From CAKZNE01 sp002695025 (GTDB taxonomy: Bacteria; Bacteroidota; Bacteroidia; Flavobacteriales; Schleiferiaceae), in contig CAJWML010000021.1 in the NCBI GenBank assembly GCA_913043285.1, positions 1 through 64,000 on the forward strand: a DNA stretch of 64,000 nt, in the 5' to 3' direction. How positions within the stretch are numbered: position 1 is the first letter of the stretch; every line of letters starts with the position of its first letter. A program made the translations under genes and the position numbers. The notes under the pieces are model-generated. The model saw nothing but the letters and a program-made list of their open reading frames with translations, had not been told where the DNA came from and did not search any database. Positions 9,557 through 19,006 of this stretch are shown piece after piece.

Positions 9557-10313
9557 TGTTAAGCACCCCTCCGCCCTCAAAGATCAAGTATTGTCCGCGT
9601 ATCCCTTGTAAAATAGCCTGCACCTCCGGATTCTTATCCAGATTAATTCCCTTGACCTTGGCCGGGTAATTCTTAACCGGGTATTTGAGGTTGTACAATG
9701 TAGTATCATCCGATACAAAACGGGCCAGTTCTTCATTTAAATGGCCCGCTAATCTTTTACGTTCAGCAATAAGGTCCACTTCCGGATCTTCATTACGCAA
9801 CATCTTCTGCCAAACTGTTTTATCAGCCACCACTTCCTTTAAAGCTACCTCAATAAGGCCGGCTTCATAACGGTTGGTGGTTAAAGCCAGCACAATAGCC
9901 TGTGATGCACCCTGATCCGTCCAGCGCGTGGTTTTCTGTCGATCACGGGTAACCCCCACCTTCAGCCCCCCTGAGTTGGCCAGGTAAACCACATGGGGTT
10001 GCAACTGGTATTCCTTCTCAAAAGCAAGGTCCCGGTCTTCCACACCTTCATGGGCCTTACTCAGTTCAGGACGGATGATACTTTCCCCTGCTTCCGGACT
10101 GGTGTAAAAGCAATTTTTACAAAACCCCATCCGGTAAAGATCCTGAAATTGATTGCCACACGAGATACAATACTTCTCCTTCTGAAATTCTATCTTAATT
10201 TCACGGCCTATAAGCTCATTCATCTTCAGGAAGTCGTGGTCTGTCAACAGCAGGTACTGAACCGGCTCCTCAACATAAGAGCTCATTTTGGAGAGATTGG
10301 AAACAAATTCCAT
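9516..10313 (-). CDS. DUF2797 protein with zinc-ribbon-like Cys pairs
   Basis: A 265-residue cytosolic protein of unknown function. Two CxxC pairs (C49/C52 and C65/C68) predict a zinc ribbon. They are followed by a domain with VYLANSGGLKVGVTR and TRWTDQGASQAIVL, the conserved block I associate with DUF2797. The block resembles GIY-YIG/T5orf172-type folds, but I see no complete nuclease motif. It is monocistronic, divergent from the GH3 gene with 44 nt between starts. Its stop lies inside the flippase-like gene on the other strand. Confidence 0.75.
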   Translation of the reverse strand: MEFVSNLSKMSSYVEEPVQYLLLTDHDFLKMNELIGREIKIEFQKEKYCISCGNQFQDLYRMGFCKNCFYTSPEAGESIIRPELSKAHEGVEDRDLAFEKEYQLQPHVVYLANSGGLKVGVTRDRQKTTRWTDQGASQAIVLALTTNRYEAGLIEVALKEVVADKTVWQKMLRNEDPEVDLIAERKRLAGHLNEELARFVSDDTTLYNLKYPVKNYPAKVKGINLDKNPEVQAILQGIRGQYLIFEGGGVLNIRGHSGYRVKISF

Positions 10314-10357
10314 AAAAAGGGATTTATTAAATTTAAAGCTGGGAAATTAACTAAATT

Positions 10358-11893
10358 ATGAAGCTCGACCTAGTCAATTCTTTTATCAGCTGGCGGATGA
10401 AAAAGAGGTTCCACCAGATTGAGCTTTTTATGAAATACCCCATTGAAGTACAGCAGGAAGTATTACAGGGCCTGCTGGAAAGGGCTGCAAGAACGGAGTG
10501 GGGAAAGCGCTATGATTTCCGCAGCATCCGGAATTATGAAGACTTCCGTTCCCGGGTACCTCTGCATTTTTACGAAACCATACAGGCAGATGTTGACCGC
10601 TTAAGGTCCGGTGAACAAAACATCATGTGGCCTACCGAGATCAAATGGTTTGCAAAATCCAGCGGAACCACCTCCAGCAAAAGTAAGTTCATACCCGTAA
10701 GCCAGGAGGCTATTGAGGAATGTCACTTTAAAGGTGGCAAAGATCTGCTCAGCATCTATTGCAATAATCACCCGGAAACCTCCATATTTTCGGGCATGAG
10801 CCTGCGCCTGGGTGGAAGTACCTTTATCAATAATAGCGAGAACAACTCCTTTTATGGCGACCTTTCGGCCATTATAATTGAAAACCTTCCGTTTTGGGTG
10901 GAAATGCGTAGCACACCCAACAATAAAATCAGCCTGATGGAGGAATGGGAGGAAAAGATCGAAGCTATTGCCAACACCAGTATTAAAGAAGATGTAAGCA
11001 GCCTGGCCGGAGTTCCTTCATGGATGTTGGTATTGGCCAGGAAAGTACTGGAGAAAACGGGCAAAGCCAATCTACATGAGGTTTGGCCCAACCTGGAGCT
11101 GTATATGCACGGAGGCGTGAATTTCACACCATACCGTCAACAGTTTGTCGATATCCTGCCCAACTCCAGCTTCAGTTTCCTGGAAACCTATAATGCCTCG
11201 GAAGGATTTTTTGGCATACAGGATATCACCGACCGCCAGGAGCTGCTGCTGATGCTGGACTACGGCATTTTTTACGAGTTTATCGCCATGGATGAATTTG
11301 ACGGGGAAAACTCAAAAGCTATTCCCCTGAGTGAGGTTGCAAAGGATGTTAATTATGCGGTCGTGATCAGTTCCAATGCTGGCCTGTGGCGCTACATCAT
11401 TGGTGATACCGTAAAATTCACCTCTACCTCACCCTACCGTATTCAGATTACCGGCCGCACCAAACATTTTATCAATGCTTTTGGTGAAGAGGTGATTATT
11501 GAAAATGCCGAAGATGCACTACAGGAAGCCTGCGCCCGTACCGGTGCGGTAGTACTGGAATATACCGCTGCCCCGGTATATATGGAAAATAACGAAAGCG
11601 GGGCGCATGAATGGTTGGTAGAATTTAGTGAGGCTCCCAGTAATATTGAAGATTTTACCGACATTATGGATCGCCACCTGATGCAGGTGAACAGCGATTA
11701 TGAAGCCAAGAGACATAAGAACATGGCCCTTAAACGCCCCATTATGAACGTAGCCCGTCCCAATCTTTTCTACGATTGGTTAAAGTCCAAAGGTAAGTTG
11801 GGTGGTCAGCATAAAGTTCCACGCCTTTCCAACAACCGGAATTATATTGACGAGCTACTGGAGATGAATGCATTAGAGGCCGTAGCAGGATGA
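10358..11893 (+). CDS. GH3-family acyl-acid amido synthetase-like protein
   Basis: Member of the GH3 family (acyl-adenylate/thioester-forming superfamily). The ATP-binding segment is seen as WFAKSSGTTSSKSKFIP (residues about 98-114), with LYMHGGVNFTPYRQQF, FLETYNASEGFFGIQD and YIIGDTVKFTS as further motifs. Its 511 residues match bacterial GH3 homologues. Plant GH3 enzymes conjugate amino acids to hormones; the bacterial substrate is unknown. It overlaps the next gene by 4 nt (ATGA), so the two are translationally coupled. Confidence 0.88.
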   Translation: MKLDLVNSFISWRMKKRFHQIELFMKYPIEVQQEVLQGLLERAARTEWGKRYDFRSIRNYEDFRSRVPLHFYETIQADVDRLRSGEQNIMWPTEIKWFAKSSGTTSSKSKFIPVSQEAIEECHFKGGKDLLSIYCNNHPETSIFSGMSLRLGGSTFINNSENNSFYGDLSAIIIENLPFWVEMRSTPNNKISLMEEWEEKIEAIANTSIKEDVSSLAGVPSWMLVLARKVLEKTGKANLHEVWPNLELYMHGGVNFTPYRQQFVDILPNSSFSFLETYNASEGFFGIQDITDRQELLLMLDYGIFYEFIAMDEFDGENSKAIPLSEVAKDVNYAVVISSNAGLWRYIIGDTVKFTSTSPYRIQITGRTKHFINAFGEEVIIENAEDALQEACARTGAVVLEYTAAPVYMENNESGAHEWLVEFSEAPSNIEDFTDIMDRHLMQVNSDYEAKRHKNMALKRPIMNVARPNLFYDWLKSKGKLGGQHKVPRLSNNRNYIDELLEMNALEAVAG

Positions 11894-12684
11894 TACGGCT
11901 CGGCCTTTACATCTTTTCCGCCCTGTTGGTTTCGGGCATTTTTCAGCAGAGGGAACCTGAAAATACCTTTTCCCTTAAAAACACGGATTACTTTACTATA
12001 GACCAGTTTCGTAATATTTACCAAGTACGTTTTGATCAGCTCAAAAAACTGGATAAAGACGGACAAACTGTTTTTGAATACAGCAACCCGCTCCTGGGGT
12101 CTATCCACTCACTATCCGCACTAGACCCTCTTAAACTGCTGTTATTCTACAAGGATCAGGCGCAGATCACCACACTGGACAACCGCCTGAACGAGAGCAC
12201 AGCCATAAAGCTCATTGATATGGGTCTGAACGATGTTCAACTGGTAAGCCAGTCAGACCAGGATAATGTATGGGTATACGATCAGGCAACAGACCGTTTG
12301 TACCGTATCAACCTGAACAATGCCTCCTTATCCAATAAAAGCCTTAACATAACACAACTAACGGGCCTGGAGAATAAACCGCTACAGTTGGAAAGCACCT
12401 ATGAGCGGGTATTCCTGAACGTTCCTGAAAAAGGTATACTGGTATTTGATGCTACCGGTTCACTTTTACAAACCGTGGCCACCAAGGGAGTGGAGCATTT
12501 TGCGGTAAGCAATGAAAACCTTTACTATCTTAAGAACGACACCATACAGGCCCTGAACCTCAAAAAGAACCTTATGCTAAAACCTAAATGGAAAGCAGAT
12601 AAGGGCGCCTCGTTTACCATTGCGGCAGGGCGCTTGTATATTTTGGACCAGGGCAAACTTTCGGTGTTTTCACTCAACTCTTAA
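11890..12684 (+). CDS. Secreted propeller-like protein of unknown function
   Basis: I do not recognise a named family. The 264-residue protein starts with a short hydrophobic segment (LGLYIFSALLVSGIF), probably a signal peptide. It then repeats strands such as DNVWVYDQATDRLYRIN, YERVFLNVPEKGILVFDATG and NENLYYLKNDTIQALNL, as in a beta-propeller. No lipobox Cys is present. It is coupled to the GH3 gene by a 4-nt overlap, and the second deoxynucleoside kinase gene starts 101 nt downstream with its own promoter. Confidence 0.7.
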   Translation: MIRLGLYIFSALLVSGIFQQREPENTFSLKNTDYFTIDQFRNIYQVRFDQLKKLDKDGQTVFEYSNPLLGSIHSLSALDPLKLLLFYKDQAQITTLDNRLNESTAIKLIDMGLNDVQLVSQSDQDNVWVYDQATDRLYRINLNNASLSNKSLNITQLTGLENKPLQLESTYERVFLNVPEKGILVFDATGSLLQTVATKGVEHFAVSNENLYYLKNDTIQALNLKKNLMLKPKWKADKGASFTIAAGRLYILDQGKLSVFSLNS

Positions 12685-12735
12685 AATAGCTGTGTACGCA
12701 AGGCATTTCTACGCTTCTCTTTTATCTCAAAATAG

Positions 12736-12743
12736 TAGATTTG
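12736..12743 (+). promoter_or_regulatory. -7 element for the second dNK gene
   Basis: TAGATTTG matches TAnnTTTG exactly, 42 nt before the ATG at 12786. The -33 position (CTTC) is poor. Confidence 0.4.
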
Positions 12744-12785
12744 TCCTTTAAAGCAGCACGCTGCGGATAGCTAAAAATTTTACAA

Positions 12786-13400
12786 ATGCACATTGCAGTT
12801 TCAGGAAATATAGGTTCGGGAAAAACCACTTTAACCACAATGTTGGCAAAGCATTACAACTGGGAGCCCCAGTTTGAAGATGTGGAAGACAACCCTTACC
12901 TCGATGATTTTTACCGTGAAATGCAACGCTGGTCTTTTAACCTTCAGATCTACTTTTTGAACTCAAGGTTCCGCCAGGTGAATGAGATACACCAATCGGG
13001 CAAAAATGTAATCCAGGACCGCACCATATACGAGGATGCCCACATTTTTGCACCCAACCTTCACGCTATGGGCCTGATGCCTACGCGCGACTTTGAGAAC
13101 TATCTTTCCCTCTTTGATCTGATGGAGAACTTTATTGCTCCACCGGACTTGTTGATCTATCTCCGGGCCTCCATCCCTACCCTGGTGGATCAGATTCAGA
13201 AACGGGGACGTGATTATGAAAACAACATTCGCCTGGACTATCTCAGCAGGCTTAACGAACGCTATGAGGCCTGGATCAGCAATTACGACAAGGGCAAGTT
13301 ACTGGTCATAAATGTGGATGAAAACAAATTTGCTATAAACCCCGAACACCTTGGAGACATCATCAGCCGTATAGATGCCGAAACCAATGGCCTCTTTTAA
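12786..13400 (+). CDS. Deoxynucleoside kinase (paralogue 2)
   Basis: Predicted ATP-dependent deoxynucleoside kinase of the dCK/dGK/TK2 family. P-loop GNIGSGKTT is at residues 7-15, followed by EDVEDNPYLDDFY, the catalytic DRT motif in NVIQDRTIYEDAHIFA, and a lid with KRGRDYENNI. It has 204 residues, the family length. Unlike the paralogue at 4923 it keeps the Arg of the DR[ST] motif, so it is the better candidate for a canonical kinase. It stands alone, with its own -7 box and a strong terminator. Confidence 0.92.
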   Translation: MHIAVSGNIGSGKTTLTTMLAKHYNWEPQFEDVEDNPYLDDFYREMQRWSFNLQIYFLNSRFRQVNEIHQSGKNVIQDRTIYEDAHIFAPNLHAMGLMPTRDFENYLSLFDLMENFIAPPDLLIYLRASIPTLVDQIQKRGRDYENNIRLDYLSRLNERYEAWISNYDKGKLLVINVDENKFAINPEHLGDIISRIDAETNGLF

Positions 13401-13423
13401 AAGACCATCATAACCCAAAAAGA

Positions 13424-13453
13424 AAAAGCCCCCGAGTATACTCGGGGGCTTTT
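13424..13453. terminator. Strong bidirectional terminator (30-bp perfect palindrome)
   Basis: Arms AAAAGCCCCCGAGTA and TACTCGGGGGCTTTT pair completely, with A and T tracts on each side. It lies between the converging dNK (ends 13400) and pyrophosphatase (ends 13476) genes. Confidence 0.92.
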
Positions 13454-13475
13454 CTTTATCTTATATCCAAGATGC

Positions 13476-16004
13476 TTAGCTGCGCAGTTTTACCTGAGCA
13501 TCAAAACGGTCCTGACCTTTAAGGGCAAAATGAATAGCTACCGGGAATTTCTCTCCCTGGGGCCCCATACTCAAAAAACCTTCACCTGAATAGGAGCCAT
13601 CGGTATTAACTGTAAGGTAGTCGCTATACACATATACATCACCTTTTATCTCGCTTCCGACAAAGCCCTCAATTTCCTTGGACTTAATACTAATAGCCAA
13701 GTTTGAGAGGTTATTATCATCCATGGTCTGGAATTCTGCAGACCTGGTCTTAGCCTGAATATTTTCCTCGTTTTGCTTATAAATCACTACCATACCGGAT
13801 TCAGACTCAAAGCTATAATTGGTAGCTGCCACAGGCTGAAAGTTGGCTCCCTGATTATGCGCATGAGTCATACCTTCTCCTGCCTGGATGTGAGGAGCAA
13901 TAACCAGTGAAACGATGGACATCAGCTTAATAAGGATGTTCATAGAAGGACCTGAAGTATCTTTAAAAGGATCTCCAACGGTATCTCCTGTAACTGAAGC
14001 TTTATGCGGTTCTGAACCTTTGTATTCCATTTTACCGTTGATCTCAACACCGGCCTCAAAAGATTTTTTAGCATTATCCCAGGCGCCACCTGCGTTATTC
14101 TGGAAAATTCCCATCAACACACCACTTACGGTTACACCTGCCAACAGTCCACCCAGCATTTCGGCCGAAGAAGTGTCTGCAAAAACTCCCTTGAAACCAA
14201 AACCGATAAGTACCGGAGTGATAAGGGCAATAGCACCGGGAAGCATCATTTCACGGATGGAAGCCTTGGTAGATATCTCCACACATTTTTCATACTCAGG
14301 CTCGGCCTTGTACTCCATAATACCGGGGATCTCCTTAAACTGACGTCTTACTTCCACTACCATTGCCATAGCTGCACGTCCTACCGCAGAAATCGCAAGT
14401 GAAGAGAAAATGAAAGGGATCATACCACCTATGAAAAGCATAGCGAGCACTGGAGCTTTGTAAATGTCGATACTGTCTATACCCGCAATACCTACGAAGG
14501 CCGCAAACAGCGCCAAGGCAGTAAGAGCTGCTGAGGCAATGGCAAAACCTTTACCGGTGGCTGCAGTAGTATTACCCACGGCATCCAGGTTATCGGTACG
14601 TCCGCGCACTTCTTCAGGAAGACCGCTCATCTCGGCAATACCACCCGCGTTATCGGCAATGGGGCCGAAAGCATCAATAGCCAACTGCATGGCGGTGGTA
14701 GCCATCATACCGGCTGCCGCGATGGCCACACCGTAAAGTCCGGCAAACGTATAGGAGAAAATAATACCGGCCGCCAGGATAAGAATGGGCACTACGGTAG
14801 ATTGCATACCCATAGCCAGACCACCAATGATGTTGGTAGCGTGACCGGTTGAAGATTGTTTAACGATGCTCAACACCGGACGCTTACCCATGGCGGTATA
14901 AAATTCGGTGATCCAGCTCATCAGTGCACCTACTATGGAACCTACCAGTATAGCCAGGAATACATCCATATTGGAGAATTGGTACCCTCTCAGCACCAGC
15001 GATTCGGGCAACATCCATATGGTAAGAGGATAAGAGGCAATCACCACGAAAATGATGGATGACCAGTTACCAATGTTCAGAGCATTCTGTACAGAGCTGT
15101 TCTCTCCTTTGATACGAACAAAACTCATGGAAATTATAGAGAAGATAAGACCTAAACCGGCAATTACCATAGGCAGCAGGATAGGAGCCATTCCGTTGAA
15201 GTTGTCCATAGAATCAATTTCCTGACCCAATACCATAGTAGCCAAAATAGTAGCCACATACGATCCGAAAAGGTCGGCACCCATACCGGCAACATCACCC
15301 ACGTTATCACCTACGTTATCCGCAATGGTAGCAGGGTTACGGGGATCATCCTCGGGGATTCCGGCTTCCACCTTACCTACCAGGTCTGCGCCTACGTCAG
15401 CGGCTTTCGTATAAATACCTCCACCCACACGGGCAAAAAGAGCAATAGATTCGGCACCCAATGAAAAACCGGCCAGTACTTCAATGGCAGTTTTCATTTC
15501 AACACCGGTCATAGCCGCACCTTCGGGTACAAACATGCTATAGAATACAATGAATAAACTTCCCATTCCCAGCACAGCCAATCCGGCTACACCAAGACCC
15601 ATTACTGAACCTCCGGTAAAGGAAACTTTCAAGGCCTTCACCAGGCTGGTACGGGCTGCTTCAGTGGTACGAACGTTGGATTTGGTAGCAATACGCATAC
15701 CGATGAACCCGGCCAGGGCCGAAAGAAACGCTCCGATCACAAAAGCAATGGCAATAACAGGACTGGAATGCTCTACCAAAGTTCCTGAGTAACCCAGCAA
15801 GATGGCCGCAATGATCACAAAGTACCCCATGATCTTCCACTCTGCCTTAAGAAAAGACATAGCACCATCGGCAATGTGGCCGGCCAGTTCTTTCATGTTG
15901 GCTTCTCCTGCGCTTTGCTTGGAAACCCAACCTGATTTAATGATCATGACCAAAAGACCTACCAGACCCAAAGCAGGCACAACATAAAGCATCCAATTAT
16001 CCAT
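13476..16004 (-). CDS. hppA: Membrane-bound ion-pumping pyrophosphatase, K+-dependent type, with C-terminal extension
   Basis: Couples PPi hydrolysis to H+ (or Na+) export through about 16 helices. Core motifs are present: GGGIYTKAADVGADLVGKVE, the DDPRNPATIADNVGDNVGD loop, and GNTTAATGKG, where Ala instead of Lys marks the K+-dependent class. The semi-conserved gate Glu is absent from helix 6 (GMGADLFGSY), but a Glu sits in helix 5 (LGAESIALF), as I recall for the Flavobacterium johnsoniae H+-pumping subtype. The start is the ATG at 16004 (MDNWMLY); the longer frame to 16124 begins upstream of the promoter. About 125 C-terminal residues beyond the core (from about GEGMTHAHNQ) form a soluble, strand-rich extension of unknown function. 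Confidence 0.93.
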   Translation of the reverse strand: MDNWMLYVVPALGLVGLLVMIIKSGWVSKQSAGEANMKELAGHIADGAMSFLKAEWKIMGYFVIIAAILLGYSGTLVEHSSPVIAIAFVIGAFLSALAGFIGMRIATKSNVRTTEAARTSLVKALKVSFTGGSVMGLGVAGLAVLGMGSLFIVFYSMFVPEGAAMTGVEMKTAIEVLAGFSLGAESIALFARVGGGIYTKAADVGADLVGKVEAGIPEDDPRNPATIADNVGDNVGDVAGMGADLFGSYVATILATMVLGQEIDSMDNFNGMAPILLPMVIAGLGLIFSIISMSFVRIKGENSSVQNALNIGNWSSIIFVVIASYPLTIWMLPESLVLRGYQFSNMDVFLAILVGSIVGALMSWITEFYTAMGKRPVLSIVKQSSTGHATNIIGGLAMGMQSTVVPILILAAGIIFSYTFAGLYGVAIAAAGMMATTAMQLAIDAFGPIADNAGGIAEMSGLPEEVRGRTDNLDAVGNTTAATGKGFAIASAALTALALFAAFVGIAGIDSIDIYKAPVLAMLFIGGMIPFIFSSLAISAVGRAAMAMVVEVRRQFKEIPGIMEYKAEPEYEKCVEISTKASIREMMLPGAIALITPVLIGFGFKGVFADTSSAEMLGGLLAGVTVSGVLMGIFQNNAGGAWDNAKKSFEAGVEINGKMEYKGSEPHKASVTGDTVGDPFKDTSGPSMNILIKLMSIVSLVIAPHIQAGEGMTHAHNQGANFQPVAATNYSFESESGMVVIYKQNEENIQAKTRSAEFQTMDDNNLSNLAISIKSKEIEGFVGSEIKGDVYVYSDYLTVNTDGSYSGEGFLSMGPQGEKFPVAIHFALKGQDRFDAQVKLRS

Positions 16005-16046
16005 TGTAGAAAGTATTGATAGACAAAACATTAATAATAAGGGGCG

Positions 16047-16077
16047 CAAAAGTAAACCAAAATCGTAAAACCGCAAA
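16047..16077 (-). promoter_or_regulatory. Consensus promoter of hppA
   Basis: TTTG (16077-16074), a 19-nt spacer and TACTTTTG (16054-16047) match the Bacteroidetes -33/-7 consensus exactly on the minus strand. The expected transcription start is near 16041, which supports the ATG at 16004. Confidence 0.8.
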
Positions 16078-16083
16078 AACAAA

Positions 16084-16107
16084 AAACCACCCCGGGTGAG
16101 GTGGTTT
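16084..16107 (-). terminator. Terminator of pdhB
   Basis: AAACCACC and GGTGGTTT form a stem around an 8-nt loop. On the minus strand a TTTTTTGTTTTTG tract follows, so it ends the pdhB transcript just before the hppA promoter. Confidence 0.8.
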
Positions 16108-16131
16108 ATACTATTGAAAGTCAATAATTTA

Positions 16132-17115
<984 letters not shown>

Positions 17116-17139
17116 TAACTGTTTATTTTATAGAGGCAG

Positions 17140-17147
17140 CAAAAATA
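17140..17147 (-). promoter_or_regulatory. -7 element for pdhB
   Basis: TATTTTTG on the minus strand fits TAnnTTTG, 24 nt before the pdhB ATG at 17115. No clear -33 TTTG was found. Confidence 0.45.
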
Positions 17148-17268
17148 GGAATTTATAAACATTCGATTCTGCCTGATGTTCGGATTAATATGCATGCATA
17201 GTTTTTTCTCATTGGGTCAATTTTAGCTATTTTCGCAGTCCTCATTCAAACCGATTTAAATCAGATAT

Positions 17269-18015
17269 ATGAAGGTATTAGTTTGTATCAGTCACGTACC
17301 GGATACCACTTCCAAGATCAATTTCACCAGTGATAATAAAGAATTTGACAAAAACGGGGTTCAATTTGTGATCAATCCTTATGATGAGTTCGGTCTTACC
17401 CGTGCCATCTGGATCAAGGAGAAACAAGGCGGAACCGTAACCGTATTGAACGTAGGAAAGGCTGAAACAGAGCCCACTCTTCGCAAAGCTCTTGCCATTG
17501 GCGCTGATGACGCTATCCGTATTGATGCTGAGCCAACCGATGCCTTTTACGTAGCCCAGCAGATTGCCGCTGTAGTTAAAGAAAATAATTATGACCTGGT
17601 AATAGCCGGCCGCGAAAGCATTGATTACAACGGTGGACAGGTTCCCGGAATGCTGGCGGCCCTGTTGAAATGGCCTTTTGTAAATGGTTGCATGGGCCTT
17701 GAACTGGATGGCAATAAAGCTTCACTGATCCGTGAAATTGATGGAGGTAAGGAAAAACTTTCCGCCAGTCTTCCTTTGGTTATCGGAGGGCAAAAAGGGT
17801 TGGTAGAAGAGAAAGATCTGCGCATTCCTAATATGCGCGGTATTATGAGCGCCCGTACCAAGCCTCTTAACGTTAAGGATGCTACGAATGGCGATCATCG
17901 CACCTCCGTTGGAAACTACGAGAAGCCTGCTCCTAAAAGTGCCGTAAAAATGATTGATGCGGACAATATAGAAGAACTGGTAAATCTTCTCCACTCCGAA
18001 GCCAAGGTAATCTAA
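17269..18015 (+). CDS. etfB: Electron transfer flavoprotein, beta subunit
   Basis: AMP-binding subunit of the soluble ETF that carries electrons from acyl-CoA dehydrogenases to the quinone pool. Its 248 residues start MKVLVCISHVPDTTSKI and include NPYDEFGLTRAI, LRKALAIGADDAIRI and DLVIAGRESIDYNGGQVPGM, followed by the subunit-locking loop PNMRGIMSARTKPL. It leads a same-strand gene run; etfA follows 22 nt downstream. A weak TATTTTCG box lies about 33 nt before the ATG. Confidence 0.95.
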   Translation: MKVLVCISHVPDTTSKINFTSDNKEFDKNGVQFVINPYDEFGLTRAIWIKEKQGGTVTVLNVGKAETEPTLRKALAIGADDAIRIDAEPTDAFYVAQQIAAVVKENNYDLVIAGRESIDYNGGQVPGMLAALLKWPFVNGCMGLELDGNKASLIREIDGGKEKLSASLPLVIGGQKGLVEEKDLRIPNMRGIMSARTKPLNVKDATNGDHRTSVGNYEKPAPKSAVKMIDADNIEELVNLLHSEAKVI

Positions 18016-18037
18016 GTCAACCCTCAAAAAAGAACGT

Positions 18038-19006
18038 ATGTCAGTATTAGTATATATAGAAAGCTGGGAAGGAAAATTCAAGAAAAACTCTTTTGAAGCG
18101 GCACAGTACGCTGCCAAAACCGCAGCAGCCATAGGCACCGAAGCCATTGGTGTAACCCTGGGAGACCTCCAGGACGATGCTTCCGTGATTGGTAAATATG
18201 GCGTTAAGAAAGTCATCAGTGTTAAAGGTAGTGAGTTCAAAAGCTTTGATAATTACAAAGTAGCTGAAGCTCTGAAGTCTGTAGCGGAACAACAAGGATC
18301 AGACACCATTATTATAAGTGGCACCTGGAACGGCAAGGCGGTAGCTCCTGTGCTGGCTGTAGCCATGGATGCAGGACTTATTACCAATGCCGTTGAAGTA
18401 CCTTCTAGCACTTCTCCGCTTACCGTAAAGAGAAGTGTATTTTCCAGCAAGGGACTGGTTGAATATTCTACCGAAACCCCTAAACGAATTATCGCTTTTA
18501 TCCCTAACTCCATTGGCGTAAGTGAGGGTGAAAGCCAGGCTGAAGTTGCCGAAGGATCTGTTTCTATTGGTGATGTTCCTGCTATGGAAGTAACCGAAAC
18601 TGACCGGGTAAAGGGAAAAATCCTGTTACCGGAAGCAGAACGCGTGGTTTCCGGAGGCCGCGGTATGAAAGGGCCAGATAACTGGGGAATGCTGGAAGAA
18701 CTGGCTGATGTATTGGATGCTGCCACGGCTTGTTCCAAACCGGTTTCCGACATGGGTTGGAGACCCCATACAGAACACGTGGGGCAAACCGGTATAGCTA
18801 TTAATCCCAATCTTTATGTAGCTGTGGGTATTTCCGGGGCTATTCAGCACCTTGCCGGGGTAAGCAGTTCTAAAACCATTGTGGTTATAAACAATGATGC
18901 CGAGGCACCGTTCTTTAAAGCTGCAGACTATGGTGTAGTAGGTGATGCGTTTGAAGTAGTGCCTAAACTCACCGAAGCTCTTCGCAACTTTAAGGAAAAC
19001 AATTAA
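18038..19006 (+). CDS. etfA: Electron transfer flavoprotein, alpha subunit
   Basis: FAD-binding subunit of ETF. The C-terminal FAD domain is plain: VVSGGRGMKGPDNWGML, SDMGWRPHTEHVGQTG, YVAVGISGAIQHLAG, and a final INNDAEAPFFKAADYGVVGD block. The N-terminal domain is the usual Rossmann-like half, and 322 residues is normal. The stop TAA shares its last A with the ATG of the next gene (TAATG at 19004-19008), so the bifunctional-nuclease gene is probably translated by re-initiation. Confidence 0.96.
   Translation: MSVLVYIESWEGKFKKNSFEAAQYAAKTAAAIGTEAIGVTLGDLQDDASVIGKYGVKKVISVKGSEFKSFDNYKVAEALKSVAEQQGSDTIIISGTWNGKAVAPVLAVAMDAGLITNAVEVPSSTSPLTVKRSVFSSKGLVEYSTETPKRIIAFIPNSIGVSEGESQAEVAEGSVSIGDVPAMEVTETDRVKGKILLPEAERVVSGGRGMKGPDNWGMLEELADVLDAATACSKPVSDMGWRPHTEHVGQTGIAINPNLYVAVGISGAIQHLAGVSSSKTIVVINNDAEAPFFKAADYGVVGDAFEVVPKLTEALRNFKENN

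Noticed and set aside
16005..16124. Upstream extension of the pyrophosphatase reading frame
   Set aside because: The 40 extra residues precede the consensus promoter (16047-16077). The ATG at 16004 begins with the usual membrane helix.
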